From Anas platyrhynchos (Eukaryota > Chordata > Aves > Anseriformes > Anatidae): 64,000 nt of DNA. The stretch covers positions 5,514,001 through 5,578,000 of the forward strand of contig NC_092600.1 in the NCBI RefSeq assembly GCF_047663525.1, in the 5' to 3' direction. The notes under the pieces were generated by a model, which worked only from the letters and a program-made list of their open reading frames with translations, had not been told where the DNA came from and made no database searches. The position numbers were made by a program, and so were the translations under genes. This document shows positions 1-14,380 of the stretch, in pieces. Position 1 is the first letter of the stretch. Every line of letters starts with the position of its first letter.

Positions 1-3000
1 CACGCTGTCCTCCTCCTCTCCCTCAAATGCTTTTTTGTGCCTCCTGTCCCCTGTACAGAGGGTGTATCAGATGGATTTCAGCAGAGGTATGTTTTCCTAT
101 TTTAAGGCCAATTAAAAAAAAGAACACAACAAGCATTTAGACAGCACAAGTATTTCCTCTCCGCACTAACAAGCATTTCCTGGCCGAGCAGCTCCGCAAC
201 ATGGAATACATCTAACAACTTTGTTTTCCCACAATAATATTTTTCCCAACCTTTGGCTGTTGCAGCAGCTTACTTTCCATTTAAGGCCATAATCCCACTT
301 GTGGGATAACCCATCCCAGTGGATCTTCACAGATGTAATTACTAAGGCAAAGTCCTAAAACAGAAAAGTGTTGCAACTATTCTTGGGAAGAAATCAGGAA
401 AGAGAAGAGAGAGAAGCTGAAGAGTTTCCAAATGTTGTAGCTAACAAAGTGTGCCAGAATGGCTCGGTTCCTTTTATTTTTAATAGAACTGGACAGTTAA
501 ATCAGAAGTTAACACAAGCACATAAACTCGCACTAAACTCTGAGCAGGCTGGCCACAACCCCTGCCTAAACAGGAGGTATGTGCATGCTCGAGAGTTACT
601 GAAAGCCTTGCCGTGAGGCTCTGGATGGACTGTATATGGCTTTGCTGGAAATAAAAACAAAAAGCAGAGTGGCATCCTGCTCTGCCACTGCTAGCAACAT
701 TCCCACCAGCCTCCACCAGGCAAAGTGCCAGAGATAAATTCAATAGATTAAACCAAGCAGAGCAACACAACAGATAGGGACGTGCTAATTCCACAGGAAG
801 AGGCTCGGCAAACGCTGCAGGTCGCAGGCAGAAGCCAGAGAGGGAAAACCTCTCACCCAGCACCGGCTCTGGCCCCAAGCACCGGGCACGAGGTATTTCC
901 ATAGGGTACAGCGAGCCAGGCAATTTGTACTGTGCTTTGACTGTGTAAATCAGAATTCAAGTAACTTTTATAGCACTCTAGCTCTTCCTTAAAGTTTATT
1001 TTTCATTACTGCATGCACTTGATGCCCTGGGTGAGATGCCCTATGAAGCTCTTAGGATGCCTGATGAAAGACAGAAAGTTGGAAGCGCTTTGGGCAAACC
1101 AGACCCACACCTTCGGTGCCTGCACTGAGAGCTTTCGGGAATACCCAGCCTTACAGGAATGGATTTCAAACGAGAAGAGCAGTTGGCAGGCTCCAGCAAG
1201 TAGAAAAGCACACGCACATAAAGGATTGGGAGCTGTGCACGAGCTAATGGAGCAAGCAGAAAATGACTGGGCATGCTCTCTGGGCTCAGGGACCGCTTCC
1301 TTTACGACAGACAGTAATGTCTCATTACAGGAGAAACAAATACAATAAAGATGAATATTCCATCTTCCCCCGGCTGCACTTTAAGCGCTAAGCCAATACG
1401 AATTCTCAGGTTATATTTCACAAAAATAGCTCCTCCAAAAAAAAAAACTGCTGGCGGTGCAGCAAGGCAAATTTCATTTCAAAGATAAATCCTACATTCT
1501 TCGTAGGCAGATGTTAAAATATATCAGGCTTTATCCTAACAGCCCCTTCCTGGACCAAAAGGAGGCACAGAGAGAATTTATAACCAAAAAGTTTCTTCTT
1601 TCACCCCACCTTCCCTACATGCTCACCGCGGGGCTCTGCAGAGTCAGTGCAGCCTCAGCCCAGTACTTGGGATCAGCAGGAAAACACTTGGATGGTAAAA
1701 CTACGTTGATGCTGTGGTGGCTGCCATCACAGCACGCACTCAGTTCCACTTCTGCGTGGAGGTGAGACCAGCACAGCCCACAGCTGACAGTCACAGCCCC
1801 GTCAGGGCACCTGGGCATGGCGCCAAAGCAGCCCAGCAGCTGCCAGGGGGTTCCTGGCATCTGGGGCTGTGCTGAACACGGGGCTGTGCCAGGACGCTGT
1901 AGCACAGCTGCTTCTAGCTCAATTTACCTGCACGGTTCCATGGAAGCTCCCACAAGCTGGCACGTGCAACAGCCTTAAAGCTGCCCCTGGGAGCAGTGCT
2001 GTGAAACTGCATCACCACCACCACCACCTCCTGCAGCAGGAGCCAGCACGCCGTGCCAAAGGGTCACCAACAGCTCGTACCAGGATGGGTAGGGATCAAG
2101 GTGAAAGCATCTTCGCCAATAAAAACCCAGCTTGGCCTGAGCCTGCTGATTCCTGCTGATGTTTGCAGCCTCAGCCTGCCCCTGTCTGCATGCTGTGGAC
2201 GTCCTGCTGGCCAAAAGTCCCCTGAATTCAAGCACTGGAGGCAAACATGCACCAATGCAAAGCTGTGCCTACAGATCACAGCTTGAAGCAGTTCAGCTTT
2301 TTTGTTTCTTTTTATTTTTTTTAAAAAGTTGGTTTATCCTACATTCATTCTGTCTATCACCTCCCCTTGCATCTCCATTTTGAATTATTTATCATCAGGT
2401 ATCACATTCATTTGCATACTTTATAAGGTGCAAAATAAATGATTAGTCATTACATATTAGCCTCTTCCAAACCATCTGTGCGAGGCTCTGCGGCAGCTTT
2501 GTTTTGCTTTTCTCTAAGACTTGGGGGAAAAAAATCCAAGGGGAGAATTGGATTTGCTGGCAACATACAGGAAAGTAGTGCGCACGCTTGTTGAGAGCAA
2601 AGGTTTATTGCTCTGTTATAGCTGCGCTCCGCATCGAACGCACAGACTATCATCTTCGGTGTAATTTAGCCGGTGGTACAAATTGCAAGTAGCATTATTT
2701 CAAAGACCTTTATTTATTGATTAGAAACAAAGTCCTTACCCTCTTCCTGTTCCCTCCTTGAGTCGTGCTGATTGCATACAAAAGAGAGCTATCACTTAAA
2801 GAGCCAATTAAGTCAACTTCTGAAAGGTAATTGAATAGCTGAAATTCTTAGTGCAATATTGTACTGCATTATCTTGATTGCAAGGAAGGAAAACAAAGCA
2901 GTCGGAGCGACGAAAATTAGAGAATGAGGCATTAGGCACAGGTTGGAAGAGCAAAATGGATGGAGCCATTACCATTTGCTTTCTGTGCTAACTTCTACTG

Positions 3001-5680
3001 CTTGCTACAGGTGTGAGAAGGAAACGAAGAGCCTTGCTTATTGCCTGCGCTGGGCAGGGCTTTACAAGGGACCGGCTGAGCTGCTGACAGGCACGGAGAG
3101 TGCTGGTGGCCATGGCCACCTCCCCGGGGAGCTCCACGTCTTGGCGTCCTGTGGTTGACTGGAAGCGTCGATTGATGCAGCCCTTGTATCTGAGGCTTAA
3201 TGAAGATAATGCCTCCGGGGTGGGTTCACTGAAGCCTGAGGGAGGGGCTCATACTCTTCTCTAGCAAAGCCACTAACAGACTTTCTCTTTTCTGCCCTCC
3301 TGGCTACCTCCAGAAATACTTGGAGGTTTTTGATCACCTCTGAGGGTCCCAAACCCCTGCCCAACCTGGCTACAGTGAGAGCAGGAGACTTGGATGAAGG
3401 ACGTAAGATTCATTCCCTTAGAAAAAAAAAAAACAAGCTTAGCCAGAAAACAGAAGAGAAAGCAATTGCAAGCCTGCCAATACTCCAAAGTTATATAAAA
3501 TCACTGATTTAAATGCAGTAAAAGCCAAACACCAACTGAGAGAGGAACCCTCAGCAATCTGAAGCCACCGGCTGAACGTGGCCAAAACCCACCATCCATT
3601 TGTAGGAACCTCTCAGAGTCACAGCACGTGGGCTATAACTCATTTATTTACACAGCCACATAAAAAGGGAGCTTTTTCCAAAGCGGGAACGGCGGCGCCA
3701 TGAACCATAAAAGCCTCTTTCCTCCTCCTGCACCGGCAGTGCTTTGGTGGACCCGTCGGTGCTGTCCTGCTGTCCCTCCACCCTCCCACAGGAGCAGGAT
3801 GAGTCCTCCTGGCCCGATCTCCCTGCACATTAGTGGAGTGCTGCTGCTGCTTTCCCTTCGCTGCCTTGGCACTGGCTGCCTTCCCGCACACGTGTTGTGT
3901 CTCACACCGAGAGTCTTCTTGGAGCAAGCACAGCTGAGCAGGGTGAGGTGCTGCCACGAGCCCCCTCTGCAGCACCACAGGTATGTGTGTGGTTGTCCGT
4001 CTGTCCTGAATGCTTGCTCTCAAGGTCCCTGCCCCGAGCCCTGCAGACTTTCCACCCCCAATGTAAGCAGAGACCTCCCGGAGCACCCGGATCAATGCTG
4101 TTCCTCTGCTTGCAAACGTGTCAGCAGAAAAATGCAAGGCCATCCCTCGGCACGCACGGCCTCGCTGCTTCTGTTTGAGAGGCTGCAGGGGATGGTCAGA
4201 GGGAGGTTTCAGGGGGGTTTACGCACCCAACAGTGCAGGTCGGTGCTTCTGGGAGCTGCCCCTGTGCCGTGACTTCCCCATCTGTGGGGTGAGCTCAGCG
4301 GTACCCACCCTGTGAAGGCCTTTGCTTTCCACCAGCACTCCTCCATCTCTAGGGGTCAGGTGCTGCCACCCTCACCTTGCTGCTCTGGGGCCTCAGGAGC
4401 CAGCAATCTGAACCAAAACGTCCATAAATCCACCAGGAATTTGGCATTAACATGTAACAGCACCAAACATGCATGTGGTGGCTGCGCTTGCCACCGTGCA
4501 GCAGAAATATGGGACTTGAAGGCACTGCTCAAACTTTGGTGTCGTTCATTTTTGTCAGTAGCTCCTCAGCTCATGTTGCAAGTATCTCTGCAATTTTTGT
4601 TGAAATTCATTGACACAATTTAAAGAATTTGAGCATTTTTTTTTCAGACTTTAGCAGTCTTTGCCCAAACGAAGCCAGAAGGAAGCTTTGGCAGTCAAGT
4701 ACCCCCCGTGAGTCCTGGTCGTCAGACAATAACCCATAAAACAGGAGCTTTGGTTTTTCTTACTTCAGCAGACTGAAAGCACATCAAACACAGTAAAGCG
4801 ACAGCCCTCCGCTGACCGGTCTGTACTTGTGACTTGTTACATCTTCTCAGGAGCTCTTTTCAGTTACACAATCAAAAAATCCGTCAGGATTTTATCGAGA
4901 ACAGCTCTCAAAATTGTCTGCACTTCCACAAGAGCCTACGTCAACGCCGCGGAGAGGGGAGCCAAGAGGAGAACAAATATTTCACGTAGCAGCACTCACA
5001 TAAATACTGCCCCGTGACACCGATCCGCCGTCAACACAATTACATCCTCACATAAATTACCGGTGCACTTCAGAAGCGCTGCTAATAGGAGACAAATAAA
5101 TAAATAAATGAGCGCGTGAAATAAGAAACCATTTGACATTGCAGCGAGCCACTTCACCCTCCGATCATTATTTCCCGAGGCACGCCGTGCTGGTTCGTAT
5201 TCCAGCAGCACATCCTGGTAGCCGCACAGGTACAAGAGGAGCGTACAAATCATGTTTTGCAAACAATTGTTGACGAAGAGCAGGATTTGTGTATTCATTG
5301 TTCACCGCTGAACAGTTACATACATTTTAATCCCGACCTCAAACACAATTTGGGCCGTGGCAGATGTTTCCTACGGCGCAGACTTCCTCTGGAAGGGAGT
5401 TAATTCAGTTTGAACACGGCAGCAATGAAGAAAGGGATTTAAACAAATATTTTCTGCTTATTCTCTAAGCTTAAGACTGCAGAGGTAGAAATGAGGGAGC
5501 AGCAAATTGAAGAGCTAACCCTGCCTGCTCCAGCATCGCCTCCGGATTGAAACCAGCTCAGAGGCCTGCGCCGCCCTGTCACCGAGGATTTCTCTGTTAC
5601 ACCAGGCTGTGTCTAAATGAAACTAAATTATTTTAATGAGGTGCCTCCGGACGCACAGCGATGGAGCAGAGAGGGGAACA
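1..5680 (-). other. MGAT4B: Non-coding, read as distal part of MGAT4B intron 1
   Basis: I found no supportable exon on either strand; the open frames here are short and do not look like proteins. The stretch lies 3' of MGAT4B exon 1 on the minus strand, so it is taken as intronic, assuming the next exon lies left of the window. Two AT-rich blocks (about 2395-2900 and 4840-5340) mix TAAT-type homeodomain cores with unique sequence and look like conserved non-coding DNA by eye; no alignment was possible. A short (AAAT)n run sits near 5094-5109. No transposon was recognised. Confidence 0.45.
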
Positions 5681-8600
5681 CACCTCGTGTTTAAGGCTGC
5701 TTAAGTTTCACCAAAAAAATGGGGCACGTTCGACTGCGATGTCGTTCTCCCTTCCCTTCTGTTACCCGCCGCAGTTTTCTCCCATTACTCAAGAGCAGTA
5801 AGGGGATCGTTGTTTCACCAGCCGCTGCCCCAGCTGCCCACAGCACAAGATCCGATGGCAATCTCGTATTTACATCGTCGCCCATCCTGAAGAGCCCTGA
5901 GATGCTTTTAACGAGTCGCCTGCAGAAGGCCCGTCACTTCGCCTGTCGGTACAACGGGCTCGGGAAGTGACAGCTGTTTAAATAGTGCTCACGCAGCGGA
6001 GTAGTTTAAGGGAAAATGAAATACTATAAATAATTGAAACCGCAGCACGAAACGCAGGCAGAGAAGAGGGAAAGAGGGCGACCCAGAGGAAGCTGGCAGC
6101 AAGAGAAGCAATAAGGACTTCTGCTGAAAGCCAAAGTAAACAAAAACATCCACACCTCTGCACAATGCCACACGCCAGCACACAGAAGCTGTTCCCGGCC
6201 TGCTCTGCCCGGCTTGGCAATCCCGGCTTTGCCCACCACCAGCCCTCTGCTGCCGACATCTCCCACCCTCCTGCTGGGGACCAGCGATCCTGGCGACCAG
6301 TGATCCTGGCCTTGCTGACCAGGAGACCCGCGTTTGAAGTAGCCAGGGCCCGACATCTTTCTTGAGGGACTTGCACGATGAACACAAGCTTTGAGGGCTC
6401 CTCAGACCCCCAGCGAGGTGGATGTTTTGCCCTGGGGACAGCTGGGCCCGGCAGGAGATGGCAGAGAGCTGAGGGTGCTCTCCAGAGCTAACTGCTGCGG
6501 GGACCCAGCGCGGGGTCAAGGAGGGAGGCTTCATCACGAGACTCCTCAGGGAGTGGTTCATTCAGAGGGCACGCAGCGATACCAAGACCCAGGTAAAAGT
6601 CCCCGTTAAGATTCCTGTGCAATTCAAGAGCTGCTGTTCTCAGAGATAAGATGGGTATCTTGCCTTACACAGCAATCGATTGACTTTTAGGGGTCACCTG
6701 GCAGGCCTCGCCAGGTTCCTCTTGTGCAATGCCAGCGGTTGCAGGGCAAAGCCTGCGCCAGGCACAGCGGTTAAAATCAGCCCAGCTCCCAGAGCCACAG
6801 GAACCGAGAGCAGGAGGTGGAGGAATCCTGGTGCCGAGGCTTCTGTGTGGGCAATTCAAGCTCGAGAGCTCCTGCTCTAGAAGCATGTCCCCAAGACAAA
6901 AAGAGACCATGCTTCTTGTTCCGTAACACGGGGCTGGGAACACGGTTAGCGGATCCAAACCCATCCAAACGTCATGGCTGCTGTCAATACAAAGCTGTTC
7001 CTTTCTCTTTCTGCCATCCTCTGCTTCGGCCGTGGGGCAACCATTAGCTGCAGACACAAAGGGAGCAAAGAGCCTGCAACAAGAGCCTCATTAAAGCGAC
7101 CGTGCAACCGGATTTGTTTTGGAGCACAGCGCAGTTCTCCACGCTGCAAGGCAGAGCTCTTGCTGGGGGAAAAAAATAGATCAAATTTAAAAATGTCTTG
7201 CATACCTTAATATTGCAAGCAGCTCCTCAGTCAGGCTTAAAACAACAGCATTATCAGCCAAAAAAAAAAGGAAAAAAAAGAGCAAAAACTCTCCCACAAC
7301 AGCAGACCAAATGAAAAAAGGAAAAGGATGAAGGAGGCTTCAAATCCGCCCTGGATAAAATGTGTGTCTCTGCTTTAACCAGCTGTAGGGAGGGGGAAAA
7401 AAGGGAAATGGGATAGCAGGGACCAGAAATCAGATTTATTAAGGCCAACCAGGTAGATAAAAGACAGATGATCACCAAGCAATGATGTCTCTATTTTGGG
7501 ATGAGTTAACTTCTGAAAACATCTAGTCAGCTTTAGCGTTTAGTACACATGAAATTAGCGTCCACACAAGAGCACTCTCCTGAAACGACAGGATTTAACA
7601 TAGCCGAGATAATTATCTAGATCCTTCTTTATCCCATTAGTGGTTTTCATTCGCGTCCTGGAACACCATAAGCGGATTGTTCAAGAATTATTTGCCATCC
7701 GCTGTTTCAATCCCGATCAGAATTATCTTTATACCTTGGTATGAAGAAAAGAGATTACATCCCTGCCGGGGCTTGCTGCAATGCCCTCTTTTCTGAGGCT
7801 TCTTTTATCATTTTGTTCTGCCAGGTAGCGAAAAGAATCAGAAAACAATTGCCATGGACGTGACGTTGCCCTCTCCTCCTCGTGCGTTTGGGAGGAGGCT
7901 GAGGTGGGGGCACCTGTGTGGGGATGAAGCTGAGCGGGACTTGGCCATCCAAAGACCCAGGATGGGATCCAGAAATGCTCCCAGCTTCCTCCTGCACCAC
8001 AACGCAATAATAACAATAAAAAGCAATGAAACTCTTAAAAGCAATTAAGCAATTCACCGTGTGCAACAGGAAGAAGTGGGATTTGCTGCAAGGAGAGACC
8101 CCGGAGGTGGATGATAAACGTCGCTGTCCGTGCTCTCCAGCCACATGGCACTGTGTGAGATGACAGAGATAAACCCAGTGTGATTCAAACAGCCAGCACC
8201 ATCCCTTGCTTCAAGGCCCAAACCCTCACGAGCCAACATTCCCCTCCCAGCCACAAGGTTTGTATTAACGGAGGAATTACATCTCCTTCCAGGGATGGCC
8301 GGGACACTTCCCACCTCCCCATGGGCACCCATGGCAGGAAACAAGGAGACTCCTGGATGAGACAAGAGCTCTTTCCCCCTTATAGAAACATAAGAAAGTA
8401 GGTACGCAGACCTGACGTGAATAAAAATGCCTTTTTTTTTTTTTTTAAAGCATGTTTTACAGCTTCGTAATGAGCTCTGTAGGAGAGGTATCTCTATAAA
8501 CAAGTTATTAAAGGGGGGAGGAGGGACACAATAATAGCAGGTGCCAATTACTCAGCTCCCAGCAGAGACTTTCCAATTTCTCACCTTCCCCCAAAGCAAG

Positions 8601-11600
8601 ATGTGCCTCTGCATGGCAGCACATTTCCCTGCGAGTGTAACACCCTTGCAGGGTGTTTCTTCTCCCCCCCCAAAAACAAGGATGCATCGCTGCTGTATCA
8701 CCACTGCACAGGGGCTGTCCCTCTCCCCACCAACCCTGCACCAGAGGAGGGACCAACACGGCATTACGTTATTTTGAGAAGAGCGGAACAGCACGGAGTA
8801 AATAAAACAAAATTGTCTTTTTATTTGACTACAGAGCCCGACCACTCCTACTGCCAACAGGAACGGCGGATTTATAGGCTAATTGCAGCTGCCAGGTTTG
8901 CCTCTCTGCAAATATCTGCTCCGTTTCAGGAACAAAACCCCAGTAACGATTTTGTTATTTTCAGACAGCAGCAGAGTTTCAGACCGTAAATGTTCACATT
9001 GCAACCGGAGCCGTCAGCGAGATCCCATCCTCCGAGACGAGCACACCACGGCAATGATTAATATTGCAAACGTAATCCAATCCTTTAAAATCATTATTTC
9101 CAAAATCAGCAAATAATTACCGAGGCCTTCAGCAATCAATACTCAGGATAAATAGACAATTAAACTGCAAAAAGAAACAAAAGAAGGTAGATAATATTTG
9201 CCGAGGACATGCCAAATACACTTTTTCATGGTAACCAAATACTTCCAGTAAATAGATATTTTAGCTCATCGGAGAGGCACTTTCAGAAAGTAATAAATTA
9301 ATCTAATAAAACCGACAGACAGGGTGGAACCAGACGTTAATGAAACACAAACTGATCTATATGGAGCCAACCCACAATCCATGTCCTAATTACGCTCATC
9401 AGCCCTTCTGGTTACTTACCCTCTCCTCCCTCCCAGGTCAGCCTTTTAGCTCGAGGAAAACACGTTTCGTGCCTCTTCACGGGAACGACGAGGCAGAGGA
9501 TTTCAGCCATCAAGCTCAGAAGTTTGCACTCAGCTAGAATTTGCTCATTTCCATTTTTTTTCTTAGTTTAATACCTCTCCATCCCTAAAGTCAGCAAATT
9601 AATCAGCTTTTAAACACGACGCTTTCTTGTCCTTTGATTTACTTCAAGCTCCACCTGCGAGGTGCGGGATAAGCTCTCCCAAAGTCCCGCAAGCCACCCA
9701 GTGGGCACGAGCATCCCCTCCACGCAGTATGCTCAGACCAGGAGGGTTCAGCTCATTTTCTCTTCTTTTACTGTTTTTTTCTGCCAACATTTTGCTACAC
9801 CTGACCCTGCCATCACTCTCAAATACCCATGGAAAGAGGGAACACGTCCTACAGCTGCCCTGGGGTGGGATCTGTGAACCAGTGGGGGGTTTATCACCAG
9901 GGTGATACAATAGTCAATGAGCCAAGAGCTCAGCACCTCGCACCCCGGTCCCAGTCCCCATTGTGAGGGAAGTTTTGGTGCTGAGCAAGCAGAGGGACCA
10001 GCACACATGGAGCATGTGGGACATCAGAAATGGGACTGGAAGTGGAGGAGCTGGATGCTGGAGGGACTTGGAGCAAGCCCTGGCCTCTGACGGACCATCA
10101 CCACCTCCTCCCCCTGCAGCCTGTTCTGCTTCAGCAGCTCCTACCTAAAGTCATCCCTTGGAGAGAATGAAGCCACTGCACTAGGCAGGCATCAGGGAAA
10201 GTTCCTGGAATGGTGATAACTCAAGCTGGACAAGATTAAGAGAGGGAGAGACACATGAGAAGTCTGTCCTGGTCATTTTCTATAAAATCAAAGGAAGAAG
10301 AGAGAGAGGAAGATGAGGGAAATGGAAGACAAAGAGGAAAAGATATCAAAGACAACACCAGAGAGAGTGCAATGAGAGGTGGCAAGAAAAAGGAATAGTT
10401 AAAACAGGAAAGGTGAGATCAAACAAGAGCAAAAAGATCAGCCTGGACACCGCGAGGAGGGAGGGGAGGCCATGGCGGCGCTAATTGACTGATTCACTTG
10501 ACAGCTACTTTTCCGTGGCAGCTGCTAAGTCTGAGAGCGTCACACCCCCCGAGTCCATCCGTCCACCAGGCAATCGATGCAGTCAGATATTTCCCTTGCT
10601 CTCCACGTGCACGTGGTGACACGCACTGGGGATGCACAGAGAAGCTCAGCTCCGGGGCACAGAGGACCGCGGCAGCGTTGTCTTCGTGGGGAAACCTTCC
10701 CCGGCTGCTTCTGCACCAGTTCTTGTCCTGGCAGGGGTGTGTTCCCACTATGCTCCCACTAAAGCTGGCTGTACAAACATGGAATGCACTCACAGGTCAC
10801 CTCTCAGTATTGGAAGTGTTTCTTTGATAATTTACAAGGACTTTCCAAGACTCTGCGATGTTTTTGGTAGCGCTCCTCCTACCGAGGACACGAAACTCCT
10901 CGGAGCAGTGACTGCACACCCAAGAGCAGTAAGACAGACTGCAAGTGACAAAAAGGTCTCTGTGTTGCACCCGATTTCCAGACAGCTCTCACCACCACAG
11001 GGAGAGAAGAAAAGCCCGTGTTCCTCCGGGCAGAGCCGTGGATGTGGTCAGGGTGGTCTGAAACCTCCTGGGGGAAGAGGTGTGAGGCGGGCTGGGCTCT
11101 GCCCCAGCTCGGCGTCTGTCCCACTGCCAGCAAGCCCTAAGGCACGAGCATGACAGGCACGGCTAAAAGTATATGGACAGCACGACTCGACTGAACTCAT
11201 AATGGGGAAAAAAAAAAAAAAAAGGCTGGTGGAGATTGGTTTTTGCACACAACCCCCTTGGAAACCTAATGATTTACATGTTAACGCTACCGCTGTCCAT
11301 TCTAAAATAAGCAGAACTGAAAACAACTCGCACAAATGTGCCCGGCTGCCTCACCACGCGGCTGAGCCCCCTGCTTAGGGGGCACACAGCAGAAGAGAAG
11401 AGGGACATGAAACAGCAGTGGGGTCACCCCACAGCGGGGTCACCCCATGGCAGATGTAGTCACGGTGCTGTCTGCGCATCAGCGGGGTGTCCACACTCCT
11501 GGAGGCTCGGATGTGGCTGGGAACCGAGAGGAAAACAGGAGAAAAAGCAGCCAGTGCCACAACTCACACAGAAAGGGATGGCTTGGAACAGAAACCCGCC

Positions 11601-14380
11601 CTTCCCAGATTTTCTTGCTTCACAAGGGAAGCCTGACGCGAGCTGTGCTCTGTGAGGGCTCAAAAACAAAACAAAGAAGGTCATCGCTGAATAAAAAGCC
11701 TCCCGACACCTCAATTAAAATAAAAAAGGCAGAAAAACGCATTTCCCTCTGTCAAAGGCAACAATCCTCTCCCCAGACCAGGAAGCTATTAAGCAGATGT
11801 TTGATCACCAAGCCCCGTGAGGCTGTCCTTCCAACAGGGCTCACCTTTGAGCCCCAGCTAAAGCCCTGTCTTTCTTTTAATAGTTTCCATAACCCCATAA
11901 TTTGCCCTCCCTGCACCGAGCCCCGCTGACCCCATAGGCTTCCACTTGTGAAAACCCTTGATCCAAGCCTGCAGGACGCCTAAATCCAAGGGCACGGGGA
12001 GAGGAGCACGGCAAAGGGAGCTGCCTGGAATACCCCAGAGTTTGGGGCATTTTCTGTTAACTCATTTCTAACTCAGATGCAAATCTCGGCGAGCGTTCAG
12101 TGGTGCCAGCCGCGGGTGAGCGTTTGGCTGACTGCAGCAGAAGCGAGTTCACGCCCTTACAACGAGCCCGAGCAGAGGTTTTCTGCAGTTCAGCCCCAAA
12201 GAGGCTTCAGCCGTGACTCTGGCTCCACTTTTTCCCCCAGCAGGAGCTGCTCTTCTCCATCCTCTGCCACACATAGTGGGACAGGATGGGATGGGACAGA
12301 TATTTGGCCGAACCTCGGCACGGCACCAACCCAAAGGGCTCCCAATGCTCTGGTCCTCAGGGGGACCCGACACCCACAGCTGTGCTTCCCGCAGCGAATA
12401 ACCGGAGTTTATCAAGCGAAGCAGCTTTGCCCAATTTATTACTAAAGCAATTTCTTCATAATTTAGCAGGCTTCAAAGCTTTCCGGAGATGACTGGCAGC
12501 TTCACTTAAACTAGCAAGCTATAGATGTGCTTTACCTTAAACGCTAAGTGAATAATCAATGAACATCCAGGATATAAGCACAAATCAATGATTTCTTTCA
12601 GATGAATCAAACGGAATCACAAATTAGAAATGGTTTTGTTCTGTAAGAGAAGTAAGCCACGAGAAACACTTGATATAATGGGGGGGGGGAGGTATTAACC
12701 CACTCCTCTCCTACATCCTGCTGCAGCCTCTGTTGCAGGAAGCTCTGTCCTCCAGATCCCTGTGACAAGGGGGTGCCGTGAATGCAGCTGATTGATGTCC
12801 CCAGGGAGGGATATGGCACAGCTGGGGCCACATCCAAGCCCCCACACCCCACTACCCCAGTCTGGAGAACGGCCCCTTCCAGCAGCAGGGATTTAAGCTC
12901 CATCACACGATGACAGCACTTCGTGTCGGAGCAGCAAAGGGACGCGAACGAGTGCACGTGCAGCACAGATCGAGAGCCCAGTTTAAAAAAACAACAAAAA
13001 CTGCCAAGCAATGTAAGCAGAAATACAGCTGACTGCAGGCAATGAAAGATTTAATTTGATAAATGCGTATCAACAGACTGCGCGGGGCCATTCGCTCGCA
13101 GGACGAAATTTGGTCAAACCACGGGCAGGATAATTCTGCAAACGCTGCTGCTCTGCAGCCATGCACTGCACACAACTTTTGACGAGCACCAACCAAGCAG
13201 GGGCTCTCAGAAACACTCATATCTATCTTTTTTTATTTGTTATGCATTTTAACATCAAGTTTCCTGCACCGAGCCCCCACCTGCACCTCCTCGGCCACCA
13301 CGAGCGCACGCTGCAACTGCTGGTGAAAGCTTCAGAGCGGCTCCGGGTGGCAAGGAAAAGCCCCCAGCGCAGAGCAGGGCTGTGGTGTGCACAGGGACCG
13401 CAGCCGCTGCCCCCAGGCCTCCAAGGGAAACCACAAAGCCCTGCAGCCAGGTGCATACAGGAGCAGGGAACAGAAGTGAAAGCGCAGAAATGGGAAGCCC
13501 ACACGCTGGGACAGGAGATACGGCCGATGGAGCCGTCCCCCAGGGTGTGACAAGAACGTTGATGCAGGGTCGCAGCTCCTGGTGGGACCTCATGCACCTC
13601 TGTGGGGGCTCAGCATGTGTCCCCCCTGGTGCCCAGCCCCACCACGGCTTGATCCTCCTCAGCCCTGCTCCAGCACCACGTCTCGAGCCTGCTGAGAAGA
13701 GGCAGCGTCTGCTTTTGCGGACCACGGGGTCAAAACTTTGCTAACAACCACGTCGCAGCAGAGCACTATTAGCGGGGAAACAAACCCTAATTGGGTACAG
13801 AAGGGCAGCTCTGGAGCTGGTCTGACCTGTTTTATTTTCTTTCACTTAATTGTTTTGTCCTCCCAAGAGCAGGGTAGCAGAGACAAGCAGGCTCTGCGAT
13901 GCCTTCCTTGAGCCTTAAAATCATTTTCATTCCCCACCTGAGGCAGCGCGGGCACCTTCCCTGCCTCACCCCAAACGCGAGCATCCCACAGCTCGGGGGC
14001 ACCGGGAGCCATCCCCAGCTGACGCTGCAGAAGGCTGGGAAACACAAGGCCTGTCGTGAAGAAGAAGGGGACGGGGATGAGGAGGATCCAGGATATTATA
14101 AAATAATCAGCTTAACTTCAATTGAAGTACTTAGACAATAATGAGGACTCGAGCAACAGCTAACCTCTTTATCAAAACTAAATCACATCAAATGTTCTGC
14201 ATTTCTTTGTTTCCGGGCACGACATCCCAGGGACAAAGCTAGGGATGCAGGAGGGGTCTGGGCATCCTCATGGGGGTGGCTCACTGCTGGGAAACCCGAC
14301 AGTGAACTGGTGACTGCATTTAAAGCATGGACAGGGAGCACAAAGTACGGCACAGGGAATGCACCCCAGATGGGACACTG
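5681..14380 (-). other. MGAT4B: Non-coding, read as MGAT4B intron 1, middle part
   Basis: No exon was recognised. AT-rich, non-repetitive stretches at about 7480-7760, 8860-9340 and 12400-12640 resemble conserved regulatory DNA; the one near 9050-9130 is dense in TAAT, TAATCC and ATTGCAAA words. 10240-10450 is strongly purine-rich on the plus strand. Long GC-rich open frames such as 6165-6365 and 13161-13550 have low-complexity, Pro/Ala/Gly/Ser-rich translations and are not credible proteins. Confidence 0.4.

Noticed and set aside
3700-4272. 190-codon plus-strand and 167-codon minus-strand overlapping frames
   Set aside because: Mutually overlapping, Cys/Pro/Arg-rich, no recognisable domain or splice context; taken as chance frames in intron sequence.
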